From: UBA7359 sp963976795
GTDB lineage: Bacteria > Pseudomonadota > Gammaproteobacteria > Eutrophobiales > Eutrophobiaceae
Length of the DNA stretch: 34,747 nt
Reading direction: 5' to 3'
Assembly (NCBI GenBank): GCA_963976795.1
Contig: CAXBLT010000020.1
Location: 1-34,747, forward strand
Numbering within the stretch: position 1 is the first letter of the stretch; each line of letters opens with the position of its first letter. A program made the translations under genes and the position numbers. Below the pieces are notes generated by a model. It was not told where the DNA came from and made no database searches. It saw nothing but the letters and a program-made list of their open reading frames with translations. Below, piece by piece: positions 24,679-33,079 of the stretch.

Positions 24679-24703
24679 AAACCCCGGTATTTCCGGGGTT
24701 TTG
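24679..24703 (+). terminator. Terminator-like hairpin between tRNA-Gly and tRNA-Cys
   Basis: AAACCCCGG, loop TATTT, and CCGGGGTTTT form a strong stem followed by GTATTTTG. It lies inside the tRNA cluster, so it either limits read-through to the Cys and Leu tRNAs or serves as a processing hairpin. A weak candidate promoter (TTGCAG at 24708-24713 with ATAGTA 17 bp later) precedes tRNA-Cys. Confidence 0.7.
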
Positions 24704-24741
24704 TATTTTGCAGGCGAAGAAATTAGTTAAATAGTAACTCT

Positions 24742-24815
24742 GGCTGAGTGGCAGAGTGGTTATGCAGCGGTTTGCAAAACCGTGTACCTCGGTTCAATTC
24801 CGGGCTCAGCCTCCA
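24742..24815 (+). tRNA. tRNA-Cys(GCA)
   Basis: The acceptor arms GGCTGAG and CTCAGCC pair fully, with discriminator T and CCA at 24813-24815. The anticodon loop TTGCAAA within CGGT/ACCG gives GCA. The length is 74 nt. It matches the position of E. coli cysT. Confidence 0.97.
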
Positions 24816-24836
24816 AATTACTATATCAAGTGTCTA

Positions 24837-24923
24837 GCCCGGGTGGCGGAATTGGTAGACGCAAGGGACTTAAAATCCCTCGTCCTTACGGACGTGCCGG
24901 TTCGATTCCGGCCCCGGGCACCA
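24837..24923 (+). tRNA. tRNA-Leu(UAA)
   Basis: The acceptor arms GCCCGGG and CCCGGGC pair fully, with discriminator A and CCA at 24921-24923. The anticodon loop CTTAAAA within GGGA/TCCC gives UAA. The long variable arm (CGTCCTTACGGACG) marks a type II tRNA. It matches the position of E. coli leuZ. Confidence 0.97.
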
Positions 24924-25172
24924 TCATTTTGACAACAAAATCAGAGTCGCAGCCGAAGCCGTATATCTCTTTATGCTTCTTTGTGGATTTCTAAATTCAG
25001 TGCCTGAGCTAAATATTTACATTATTGTCACAGGCTGAACATCAATATGTTCAAAATTTCCTTTCACAGTAGTAATTATGAGAAAAAATTAGGTAGAAAA
25101 ATTGATTAATGCGTTACAATACGCATCCGTATTAAACCCAAAATTTAACCTGATAATATAAAGGGAGCGCTC

Positions 25173-25511
25173 ATGGCCACGAAAAAACTATCATCTGTCA
25201 AAGATAGAATGACGAAAGCACAAATTATTGCTGAAATAGCAGATGCTACGGAAGTATCAAAAAAAGATGTAAAGGCAGTATTAGCGTCTTTGTCAGAACA
25301 AGCGCAACGCCACCTAAAAGCGCGCGGCTGCGGTGAATTCATGGTGCCAGAATTAGGAGTTAAACTAAAGCGTGTTAAAAAGCCTGCGACAAAAGCTCGC
25401 AAAGGTATCAACCCGTTTACTGGCGAACCAATGATGTTTAAAGCTAAGAAAGCATCAACAAGTGTACGCGCAGTTGCATTGAAAGCTTGTAAAGACATGG
25501 CATCTAGTTAA
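25173..25511 (+). CDS. HU/IHF-family DNA-binding protein, divergent and lysine-rich
   Basis: The 112-residue protein has the HU fold signature. N-terminal helices read MTKAQIIAEIADATEVSKKDVKAVLASL, and the beta-arm region contains GINPFTGEPMMFKAKKASTSVRAVALKACKD, matching the HU pattern G-x-NP-x-TGE-x-x-x-x-x-A-x-x-x-x-x-F(V). It is longer than classic HU (about 90), with a 13-residue N-terminal extension and a basic KLKRVKKPATKARKG hinge before the arm. It should bend and compact DNA; whether it is a main nucleoid protein or a specialised paralogue cannot be told. The start has a strong AAGGGAG ribosome-binding site. It is a single gene, probably ended by the perfect hairpin at 25583-25618. 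Confidence 0.9.
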   Translation: MATKKLSSVKDRMTKAQIIAEIADATEVSKKDVKAVLASLSEQAQRHLKARGCGEFMVPELGVKLKRVKKPATKARKGINPFTGEPMMFKAKKASTSVRAVALKACKDMASS

Positions 25512-25582
25512 GTTGTTATATTGCTAGAGCTTAAATCTATTTTGATTTAAGTCTGTTCTCACAATCTCAATAAGCATTAATC

Positions 25583-25618
25583 AAACTGCTGCATCAATAC
25601 ACATTGATGCAGCAGTTT
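25583..25618 (+). terminator. 16-bp perfect inverted repeat, likely terminator of the HU gene
   Basis: AAACTGCTGCATCAAT is repeated as its exact reverse complement after a 4-base ACAC loop. The downstream sequence is TTTATTAG, so the T-run is short and included in the stem. It lies 72 bp past the HU stop. The arm length exceeds normal terminators, so an RNA-stability element is also possible. Confidence 0.65.
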
Positions 25619-25704
25619 ATTAGATAACTCTCCTGCGGATTGAATAAAAAACCGCATCACCCAACTGCATTTACAGCCAAAATATTTTCTAAACCAGGTA
25701 ACTA

Positions 25705-25735
25705 TTGACTTTCTCCATGTCCATATGGAGACAAT
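25705..25735 (+). promoter_or_regulatory. MerR-type operator/promoter-like element
   Basis: TTGACT (25705-25710) resembles a -35 box. It is followed by the dyad TCTCCAT (25712-25718), spacer GTCCAT, and ATGGAGA (25725-25731), then GACAAT (25730-25735) as a poor -10 box at a 19-bp spacing. Long 19-bp spacers with a dyad between the boxes are typical of MerR-regulated promoters. No merR or metal-transport gene is in the window, so the assignment is speculative. Confidence 0.3.
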
Positions 25736-25959
25736 TATGGACTCGTAAATGCCAATGCGTTTTACGACATTCCGTCTGCCGCTTTATTGACTGATACTGA
25801 GATAGTAAAAAACAAACAAAATACGCTAAAGGTTCACAGCTTCGTGACGTTATATTTGGTAATTAACGATTTAAGTGTCTATTTATAAGCGCTTGTGTCT
25901 CAGAATGAAAATGTGGTTTTGAATTCTCAAGTTCGCCGAGATTATAGGGAGTGTTAAGT

Positions 25960-27672
25960 GTGAATTTTTTAAAAAGTTTGTTAGTTCTTATATGTTTTAT
26001 GTCTAACATATGTGTCGCTGAGAGTATTGAGGTTGCATTGCATGAGCCCTTGGTATTGCGAGAGGATGACTCAGAAAGTCGAGTTGCACCTAAACTGGCA
26101 TCTGGCTCACACATCAAAGTTTCTATCCCAAGTCTTCCCTATGCATATACTTCACACGCTATCAGTTCTGGACTAATACGCCCTGCCAACAATGAAGAAG
26201 GTTGGGAATATGATGTGGCAGTCAGTCATCAGCAAATCGACGAGACCACATATGAATTTAAATTAAGGGAAGGCGTTAGGTTTCAGGACGGCAGTTCGTT
26301 TGATGCTGATTCAATCGTAATGAATATGGAATTTTTTAAGAAAAAACCGTTTGTTTTTACCAATATTCATAACGTTTTCGATTATGTAGAAAAAATTGAT
26401 CAATATACCGTGCGGTTTCATTTAACAGAGAAGTATGGACAATTTTTTAATGACACTATCTGGATACATTTTTATACGCCAGAGTATCTGAATAAACATG
26501 GATGGAATGGTAAAGCTACATGCCCAAATCTGGCAGAGCCTGGCCCTTATAGTTTAGGACCCTATATTCTTACAGAAGGTTATGTAGAAGGAGATAGGAG
26601 TGCCGATGAAGTTAAATTAAAAGCGAATCCATACTATTGGGATAAACGTTATCCAAAGGTCGAAAATATTACTGTTTACCCGAAGATGAGTGCCGGCGAT
26701 GCGATGCAGTCTGTAAAAAATAGCGAAGGAGAGATCGATATCGCTACAATCCCATTCTCTAGTAAGGTTGAAACAATCTTGTCGCCTTATGCAAAGGTAG
26801 TTAAATCACCCTCTAACAATAATTTTTCTATTCAGATTAATTTAATCAATGGAAATCCAAAATTGCAGGACAAAAAAGTTAGAGTTGCTTTAAACCGTGC
26901 CATTAGCCAAAAAAACTTGCTTAATTTCGTTTATGACGGAGAAGGGGTGGTCCATCCTACAACAGTAGCAGCAAGCTTTCCTGGTGTGAGAGATATAGTA
27001 AAAAATTTGCGGCCTTATTCAGAGCTAGAAGACCCGAATGATCCCAGTGTGCGAAAAGAATTGAAATCGATATTAGATGGTTTAACACTTAAGTTTTATG
27101 CGCAAGACAGATTTAAATGGTTAATCAAGGGTATCGAATACCAATTAAATAAAGTCGGCGTCATATTAGATGTTGAATATACAAACAGTGAAACTGATGT
27201 GTTTGGACAACTGTTAACGACAAATGCGGGGAACAACACAAAACAATGGGACTTAATCGTCTGGGGCTTAGATGATTGGTATTATAATCATCCGTGGACA
27301 GTATTTCTTCTCTATAGAACTCATAATATTTGGAGCACAATCTTTCCAGACAGCATGCTGGATAGTTATATAGAAAAGCTGTTTGCCACTTCGGTAGGAA
27401 CAGCGGAGTTTGTAAATGTCAGTGAACAAATTATGCGCCATGTATATAAAAATGGTTATATGCTTTTTGCTCCCGGGCCTAACAAAGTTCTTGCTACAAA
27501 CAAAGAAGTTATTTTTACGCCATATAAAGTCGCCAGTATGCCGTTATGGGAAATCGAAATAACAAATGATCACTGGTCGCTAAGAAAAGGCCCGTACCCT
27601 GAAGAATTCAAGAAACCAGTAAAAGTAATTGAAAAGAATTTTCAAATGCCTATTCAAATAACAGCAAATTAA
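25960..27672 (+). CDS. Extracellular solute-binding protein, family 5 (oligopeptide/nickel type)
   Basis: The product is a periplasmic binding protein of about 570 residues. I set the start at GTG 25960, because AGGGAG (25946-25951) is 8 bp before it; the GTG at 25951 overlaps that site. The signal peptide (NFLKSLLVLICFMSNICVAES) is cleaved near VAES. SBP_bac_5 features include a domain-I segment with WEYDVAVSHQQIDETTYEFKLREGVRFQDG and a DADSIVMNMEFF helix, then GPYILTEGYVEGD and KANPYYWDKRYPKVENI, and a later NPKLQDKKVRVALNRAISQ. A long C-terminal lobe contains WDLIVWGLDDWYYNHPW. No ABC permease or ATPase genes follow. A chemoreceptor gene starts 10 bp downstream instead, suggesting the protein is used to sense its ligand rather than, or as well as, import it. 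Confidence 0.88.
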   Translation: MNFLKSLLVLICFMSNICVAESIEVALHEPLVLREDDSESRVAPKLASGSHIKVSIPSLPYAYTSHAISSGLIRPANNEEGWEYDVAVSHQQIDETTYEFKLREGVRFQDGSSFDADSIVMNMEFFKKKPFVFTNIHNVFDYVEKIDQYTVRFHLTEKYGQFFNDTIWIHFYTPEYLNKHGWNGKATCPNLAEPGPYSLGPYILTEGYVEGDRSADEVKLKANPYYWDKRYPKVENITVYPKMSAGDAMQSVKNSEGEIDIATIPFSSKVETILSPYAKVVKSPSNNNFSIQINLINGNPKLQDKKVRVALNRAISQKNLLNFVYDGEGVVHPTTVAASFPGVRDIVKNLRPYSELEDPNDPSVRKELKSILDGLTLKFYAQDRFKWLIKGIEYQLNKVGVILDVEYTNSETDVFGQLLTTNAGNNTKQWDLIVWGLDDWYYNHPWTVFLLYRTHNIWSTIFPDSMLDSYIEKLFATSVGTAEFVNVSEQIMRHVYKNGYMLFAPGPNKVLATNKEVIFTPYKVASMPLWEIEITNDHWSLRKGPYPEEFKKPVKVIEKNFQMPIQITAN

Positions 27673-27682
27673 GGACTATGCC

Positions 27683-29290
27683 ATGAAAAACTTAACGATT
27701 AAAAATAAATTAATAATTATGGCTGCAACTATTGTTTTGGCTGTTATCTTTATTGGCGTATATAGCGTGTATTCTAATTATAAAAATCTCAATAGTATTG
27801 ATAGCGTCTATCGGTCAGGGCAAAAAGTTTCTTTTCTGGCAGACAAACTTCTTCAACCTATAAATAGTTTAAGAGAAACATCGCTTTCTATTGTCATGGC
27901 TCCTGATGACACTATTCGTCATAGTGTTGGCGAGGGTTTTGATAGAAAAATTAAATTAATAGATGTAGCGGTAGAAGATCTAAAAAATCACGTAGATGAA
28001 TATCAGTCTCTTGAAAAGATGTGGGGAAATTATAATGCTCTGGTTAAATATACCAAGCAACAAAGTTACGATGGATATCGCGAAAGTGCCTTTATTAATG
28101 CAACAGGACCAGAAAGAAAACAGTTTGATGCATTAATAGATAATATTACTAAAATGAAAAATGAAGCTCTGCAAGTAGCAAATACTACTTCAGATGAAGC
28201 AAAAGCATTTGCAGGTATGGCAGTAAGCATCAATATTGCAATGATAATAATAATTTCTATCATTTCTAGCGCATTGATTTACTTTCTTGGCCGCACAATT
28301 ATTGTGGCACTAATAAATGTTGCGGAAACAATGGAAGATATCGCTGATGGGGAGGGTGATTTGGTTAGTCGTCTAGAGGAAGTTGGCGATGATGAGGTCA
28401 CTGATGTGGCCAGGGCATTTAATAAATTTGTATCGAAAATTCATGCCACTATAAATAACACGAAAAATGCAACATCACTGCTAGTAGATGAAGCAGCGGA
28501 ATTATCTCAAATTGCTTATTCAACTAGTATAGATATTGAGCAACAGAGCAGTGAAACAGAACTTGTTGCTGCAGCAATTACTGAAATGTCAGCGGCTTCA
28601 AAACAAGTGGTTGAACTTACAGCCAACGCAATGACTGCCGTTCAGGAAGCACAGATGGATACAGTTAACGGCAAAAAATCCGTGGATGAATCTCAAGAAA
28701 TAATCAACGTGTTAGCGAGTGGTATAGAGGACGCTGCTGAAAGTATTAATAAACTAAGGGAAAATAGCGAAGATATTGGCTCAGTACTTGATGTTATCAA
28801 TAATATTGCTGCACAGACAAATTTACTTGCTTTGAATGCAGCAATTGAAGCGGCGCGTGCTGGTGAACAAGGAAGAGGGTTTGCGGTTGTTGCAGATGAA
28901 GTTAGAACTCTGGCAACTCGAACACATGAGTCTATACAGGAAATCCATGATACTGTTGAAGAATTACAAATGCTATCAAAAACTGCCTCTGAGCAGATGA
29001 ATGATAGCTGTAAAAAAGCTATGGTCAGTGTACAACAAGCCGCAAATACCAGTAACGCACTGCGCAAAATTGAAGATAGTGTTTCTATTATTACTGATAT
29101 GAATATCCAGGTTGCGACATCATCGGAAGAGCAGTCTCGTGTTACTGACGAATTAGATAAAAGCATTGTCAATATTAATGATGTTGGGAAGAAAACTGCT
29201 GAAGGCGCGACCAAGACTCAGAAGATTGGGACGCATATTGAAGCTAAATTTAATGAGCTTGATAGTCTGATAGGGCACTTTAAAGTATAA
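27683..29290 (+). CDS. Methyl-accepting chemotaxis protein
   Basis: The 535-residue chemoreceptor has TM1 at about 9-31, a periplasmic ligand domain of about 150 residues (helical, like 4HB_MCP), TM2 at about 180-203 and HAMP at about 204-257. The long coiled-coil signalling domain has its conserved hairpin tip at about 371-405 (DVINNIAAQTNLLALNAAIE then ARAGEQGRGFAVVADEVRTL), which binds CheA and CheW. No C-terminal pentapeptide (NWETF type) for CheR/CheB docking is present; it ends IGHFKV. It starts 10 bp after the family-5 binding protein, so the two are almost certainly co-transcribed. By analogy with Tap, Tsr and Tar partners, the binding protein may present its ligand to the periplasmic domain. 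No che genes lie in the window. Confidence 0.95.
   Translation: MKNLTIKNKLIIMAATIVLAVIFIGVYSVYSNYKNLNSIDSVYRSGQKVSFLADKLLQPINSLRETSLSIVMAPDDTIRHSVGEGFDRKIKLIDVAVEDLKNHVDEYQSLEKMWGNYNALVKYTKQQSYDGYRESAFINATGPERKQFDALIDNITKMKNEALQVANTTSDEAKAFAGMAVSINIAMIIIISIISSALIYFLGRTIIVALINVAETMEDIADGEGDLVSRLEEVGDDEVTDVARAFNKFVSKIHATINNTKNATSLLVDEAAELSQIAYSTSIDIEQQSSETELVAAAITEMSAASKQVVELTANAMTAVQEAQMDTVNGKKSVDESQEIINVLASGIEDAAESINKLRENSEDIGSVLDVINNIAAQTNLLALNAAIEAARAGEQGRGFAVVADEVRTLATRTHESIQEIHDTVEELQMLSKTASEQMNDSCKKAMVSVQQAANTSNALRKIEDSVSIITDMNIQVATSSEEQSRVTDELDKSIVNINDVGKKTAEGATKTQKIGTHIEAKFNELDSLIGHFKV
28349..28356 (+). other. KOPS octamer GGGGAGGG
   Basis: Matches GGGNAGGG on the + strand within the HAMP-coding part of the chemoreceptor gene. 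Confidence 0.55.
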
Positions 29291-29372
29291 TCACGCCTCT
29301 GCTGTCCTTTATACGCTAAATCAAAATGCGAGGGCTTTACTAGTTCCTGTCGTTTGATTTAATCTGTTTGTT

Positions 29373-30014
29373 ATGCCATTTGAGAAAAATATTACTGTTA
29401 AATTATCAGACAATGCCCACTGCCGAATAGATGAAACGCCGGATGATAAGTTTTATAAGATACCTCGGTTTGTAACACATATAGATGCTGGCGCTATTGC
29501 CGCAGTTAAAGCGCTTTATAGACAACAGCTCCCCGTTAAAACTAGCATTCTGGATTTAATGAGTAGTTGGACAAGCCATTATCCAGAGGATGTAAGTTAT
29601 CAACGTGTCGTTGGTTTAGGTATGAATGCAAGGGAGCTTGCAAGAAATAAACAGCTTGATGAGTGGCTGGTACATGACTTAAATATATATCCAGAATTAC
29701 CCTTTAAAGCAAATGAGTTTGATGTGTGTACTATCTGCGTGTCTTTTGATTATTTAATTCATCCTGTCAATGTGCTTAAAGAAATCGCCAGAGTATTAAA
29801 AAAAGATGGTTCTCTCATTATTACTTATTCCAACCGTGTTTTTGACACAAAGGCAACCGCAGCATGGCTTTCTCTTTCAGAGCATGATCGAAAGTATTTA
29901 CTAAGAACATATTTACTAGAATCAGGAGGGTTTGACAATATTGAATTTATGGATTGCAGTCCCGTTACTGGTGATCCGCTTTATGTAGTTATGGCTAGTG
30001 TCGCTAAAGATTGA
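29373..30014 (+). CDS. SAM-dependent methyltransferase (class I, type 11-like)
   Basis: The 213-residue protein belongs to a Rossmann-fold methyltransferase group in which motif I is ILDLMSSWTSHYPEDV instead of the usual D-x-GCG-x-G. It continues with VVGLGMNARELARNKQLDEWLVHDLN (motif II), the PFKANEFDVCTICVSFDYLIHPVNVLKEIARVLKKDG stretch (motifs III-IV) and IITYSNRVFDTKATAAWLSL. This set is shared with a family found in bacteria and plants whose substrate is not established. It is cytoplasmic. It starts 82 bp after the chemoreceptor and is followed by the radical SAM gene, whose best start is 73 bp after its stop. Confidence 0.88.
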   Translation: MPFEKNITVKLSDNAHCRIDETPDDKFYKIPRFVTHIDAGAIAAVKALYRQQLPVKTSILDLMSSWTSHYPEDVSYQRVVGLGMNARELARNKQLDEWLVHDLNIYPELPFKANEFDVCTICVSFDYLIHPVNVLKEIARVLKKDGSLIITYSNRVFDTKATAAWLSLSEHDRKYLLRTYLLESGGFDNIEFMDCSPVTGDPLYVVMASVAKD

Positions 30015-30087
30015 TGGCATACATTACTGGTATTTGTTTTGGTATACTAAATCATTAATAATTAAACCGTCTGAAACGCACACTTTA

Positions 30088-30933
30088 ATGCTTACTACCA
30101 CTGACCACAGTCGCGATAAGGCTGGTCTGACCTATGTATACCCCGTTCTTTCCCGTCGTGCTGGTGGGTTATCAATTGGTATCAATCTGAATATTAACAA
30201 TGCCTGTAATTGGCGTTGCATCTATTGCCAGGTGCCAGATTTAATTCGGGGGAGTGCTCCTGCTGTTAATCTAGACAAATTGGGGCATGAATTGCGTAAT
30301 TTTCTGGCTGATGTTGTACATGGGGGGTTCTATGACAGGGAAGAAGTCCCAGATGAATATCGGGTAATCAAAGATATCGCGATATCTGGAAACGGCGAAC
30401 CGACAACAGCCAACGAGTTTGATCAGGTTGTTAACCTGATTGAATTAATACTAAAAGAATATGGTTTGTTGAATGCTATTAAATGTGTACTGATTACTAA
30501 TGGGAGTATGGTAAATCGGGCTCCAGTTAACAAGGGGCTGAAGAAACTCTCCAAAATGAATGGAGAAGTTTGGTTCAAGATTGACAGTGCTACACCAACA
30601 GGCATCGCCACGATAAACCAAATTAAAGGATCAAATATGTCTACACTCAAACGATTGAAGACATCGGTGGAGCTTTGTCCAACCTGGATCCAGACTTGCG
30701 TATTCATTTATAAAAATAAATCTCCCAGTAAATCAGAAACAGAGGCCTATCTTAATTTACTTAAGGCAACAGTGAGTCGAAGTATCCCTGTGAAAGGTGT
30801 ATTGCTTTACGGCGTCGAGCGCCCATCGTTGCAGCCTGAAGTCAAAGCAATCAAGAAACTTCCAGAATCATGGATGCAAGATTTTGCAGCACGTATAAAA
30901 GAGCTATCTTTAGAAGTTACGGTTACGCCTTAG
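30088..30933 (+). CDS. Radical SAM protein (COG0731-like)
   Basis: The start at 30088 is chosen because the family similarity begins just after it (VYPVLSRRAGGLSIGINLN); the longer frame from 29998 overlaps the methyltransferase gene. The 281-residue protein has CNWRCIYC, the C-x3-C-x2-C motif that binds the SAM-cleaving [4Fe-4S] cluster, at about residues 48-55. The SAM-binding ISGNGEPTTANEF follows. The rest fits a partial TIM barrel (LITNGSM, FKIDSATPTGIATINQI, WIQTCVFIYKN, KGVLLYGVERPSLQPE). It resembles the Fe-S oxidoreductase group COG0731, in which TYW1-like members act on tRNA, but no tRNA-binding domain is visible. The substrate is unknown. It converges with asmA, leaving only 2 bp between them. 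Confidence 0.85.
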   Translation: MLTTTDHSRDKAGLTYVYPVLSRRAGGLSIGINLNINNACNWRCIYCQVPDLIRGSAPAVNLDKLGHELRNFLADVVHGGFYDREEVPDEYRVIKDIAISGNGEPTTANEFDQVVNLIELILKEYGLLNAIKCVLITNGSMVNRAPVNKGLKKLSKMNGEVWFKIDSATPTGIATINQIKGSNMSTLKRLKTSVELCPTWIQTCVFIYKNKSPSKSETEAYLNLLKATVSRSIPVKGVLLYGVERPSLQPEVKAIKKLPESWMQDFAARIKELSLEVTVTP

Positions 30934-30935
30934 AT

Positions 30936-32969
30936 TTAAAACAGGTTCTTAAGCTTATCTCCTACTACACTTGCGGCATCTTTAACTGTGTCAGCGGTCT
31001 TCTCTACAGTGTTTTTTTCTGTTGCTGGTTTTTTAGCTGGTGTCTTCGGTACTTTTCCTAGTGCAATATCACAAGGGTTCGCGTCATCACCAGAGCCACT
31101 GTCTAATAACTCTCCAGCAAGTAAAGAGAGGCCGCCTGTGGCAACCGCCGCTCCTGCAGATAAACCTTTCTTTAATGCAGCCTTGGTATCTGTTTTCGGA
31201 GTAGGGCTCGCGAGAGTACCGCCAAGTCGTACCAGTGCCGCAAGTTGAGCAACATTAAGCCCAACACCTTCTTTTTCTTTTGGCGTTATACCAATATCCA
31301 GTGTTTCTGTTTTTAAATTGATGTTGCCGCCACCAATAATATTTATCTGGTTTGTAGACATGGCGATTCCATTGTCAGCAGTAGCAATACCATTCGTAAT
31401 GCCAAAATTAATTACAGCACATTCAAGCAGGCTACCATCGCTTCCTTTTGCCATTGGGTTGATCATAGAAAGGGTGCTCATAAGTGCGTCTGCACTTGCG
31501 AGTTCCATTACTTTGCTGGATATTTTTCCTGCGCCTACGGTAATTAATAATTTTCCATTCAAGCTCGCCATTATTGCACTTACACTCGCACCTGAACCAT
31601 TCGTTTTAATCGTTATATTTGACTTGCCACCAGTCAAGATTTCTTTTTCTTTAATCGCGGGCAGTTGACCAAGCTCAATTTGTTTTAATTCGATATTATT
31701 ACTAAGTGTAGCTGACTTGGCATTGCTGCCGTCCAGGCTTATATCTACTGAAATCGTGCCACCAACGGCCTTCGAGTTTTGTGTTATCTGCAACTTGCCA
31801 TTGTTCAATGTCAAAGCCAGGTTCACGTCATCGATTGTTAAATCTTTTGTGATAAGTTTTTTTGCTTTAAATTTTAGATCAACATCAGCAGACTTAAGTC
31901 CATCCAAGGGTAGCGGGTCTGATGGGAATAATTTTTCTTTTTTAGGGGTTCCTTCTTCTGGCGCGCCTTGGAAAGGACTTACATCGAGGCTGTCTGTTGA
32001 CAGGGAGGCCATTAATTTTGGGCGTGCTCCACTAAGTGCAATCTCTATGTCACCATTCACTTTATATTCCATTACTTGAGCAGACATTGATTTAACAGAA
32101 TAACCTGACTTAGTGTCAGACAGTTTCCCGCTTAAGAGAATAGGGCCAGCTTCTGGCAGTTCTGCACCTGCGAGTTTGTTGAGGCTGCTCAATTCTTTTA
32201 TATCTAATGATGCAAGTAAGTCGATACCTTTGGCATTCATGGGTTGCCCCAATTTGCCTTCTATGGAGATTTTAGCGCCAGCTATATCAGCATTTATATT
32301 GATTGAGTAATCTTTATTATCAAGCAAGCTGTTTATCGAGCCTAAGCTTCCTGTCAGTTCTAGCGGTGATTCGTTTACTTCGGCTTTTACAAAAAGCTTC
32401 ATCGGGTCGGAAAAACTCTCTGAATTAACGGACACTTCGTCAATATGTAATTCAGTAGTCTCACCGGTTTTGCCGTCCTTGTAACTGATGATTGCATCTT
32501 TAATGTGTACTTCATTTACAGCCAGACCTGGCAATGATGCTGGTGCTGTTTCTGCTATGGACTCTTTTTCTTTAGGGGCAGGGGTGGCTAATACCCAATT
32601 GCCTTCTCCTTTACTGTTCGTTTCAAGGTGAATGCTCGGTTCAATCAAGATAAATTTAATGACTTGTATGTTTTTTTTCAATAACGGCATCAGCGCAATC
32701 TGGGCTTCAAATTTTGACACGCTCAGCATATTTTTTTCTTTTGCCCAGCTAGCATTGCCCAACGAAACGCCTTCAACAGCAATTGTAGGTATCAATGATG
32801 GCGCTAATTTCAGGTCACCACTTATTTCAAAATCTCGTCCTGTATTGTCTTTGACTACTTGAACAATTTGGTCTTTATATTGATTGATATCAGTAGTGAA
32901 AATGATGCCTGCTAACGCAACGACAACGACTAACCCCAGAACGACTAAAATCTTGATGGTTTTTCCCAT
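30936..32969 (-). CDS. AsmA family protein
   Basis: AsmA-like proteins are inner-membrane-anchored with a large periplasmic part, and are related to bridge-like lipid-transfer proteins that help phospholipids reach the outer membrane. I set the start at 32969: AAGGA is 7 bp upstream and the protein then begins MGKTIKILVVLGLVVVVALAG, one membrane helix. The N-terminal AsmA domain follows (GRDFEISGDLKLAPSLIPTI and VSLGNASWAKEKNMLSVSKF). The middle is beta-rich repeats, and a second conserved block sits at the C-terminus (GSDGSLLECAVINFGITNGI and GGGNINLKTETLDIGITPKEK). The end is a Lys/Pro/Thr-rich tail. The length of 677 residues is normal (E. coli AsmA 617). It lies downstream of the GT22-type gene with 110 bp between. 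Confidence 0.92.
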   Translation of the reverse strand: MGKTIKILVVLGLVVVVALAGIIFTTDINQYKDQIVQVVKDNTGRDFEISGDLKLAPSLIPTIAVEGVSLGNASWAKEKNMLSVSKFEAQIALMPLLKKNIQVIKFILIEPSIHLETNSKGEGNWVLATPAPKEKESIAETAPASLPGLAVNEVHIKDAIISYKDGKTGETTELHIDEVSVNSESFSDPMKLFVKAEVNESPLELTGSLGSINSLLDNKDYSININADIAGAKISIEGKLGQPMNAKGIDLLASLDIKELSSLNKLAGAELPEAGPILLSGKLSDTKSGYSVKSMSAQVMEYKVNGDIEIALSGARPKLMASLSTDSLDVSPFQGAPEEGTPKKEKLFPSDPLPLDGLKSADVDLKFKAKKLITKDLTIDDVNLALTLNNGKLQITQNSKAVGGTISVDISLDGSNAKSATLSNNIELKQIELGQLPAIKEKEILTGGKSNITIKTNGSGASVSAIMASLNGKLLITVGAGKISSKVMELASADALMSTLSMINPMAKGSDGSLLECAVINFGITNGIATADNGIAMSTNQINIIGGGNINLKTETLDIGITPKEKEGVGLNVAQLAALVRLGGTLASPTPKTDTKAALKKGLSAGAAVATGGLSLLAGELLDSGSGDDANPCDIALGKVPKTPAKKPATEKNTVEKTADTVKDAASVVGDKLKNLF
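32576..32583 (+). other. KOPS octamer GGGCAGGG
   Basis: Matches GGGNAGGG on the + strand, inside asmA, which is transcribed the other way. It is the octamer nearest to dif, about 2.1 kb away. Confidence 0.55.
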
Positions 32970-33079
32970 AGCGTTATCCTTATTGTATATATATTTTGAG
33001 AGTAAGCTTATTACATAAATAGACAGAATACATAGTGATGCAATCGAGATATTTATCACGTATTGAAGATATATTCATA

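Larger units (their letters stand above)
25512..25950. other. 439-bp intergenic region with hairpin, MerR-like dyad and possible gene relic
   Basis: No intact gene is seen. It contains the perfect hairpin at 25583-25618, a spaced dyad resembling a MerR-family operator at 25705-25735, and a + frame between about 25700 and 25885. That frame reads CPYGDNYGLVNANAFYDIPS and further plausible residues before TAA, but has no start codon with a ribosome-binding site. It could be a relic of a lost gene, or chance. The last 70 bp should hold the promoter of the solute-binding-protein gene. Confidence 0.5.

Noticed and set aside
28693..29214. Long minus-strand ORF of 173 codons opposite the chemoreceptor
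   Set aside because: It is a shadow of the low-complexity coiled-coil region of the MCP gene; there is no ribosome-binding site and no recognisable domain.
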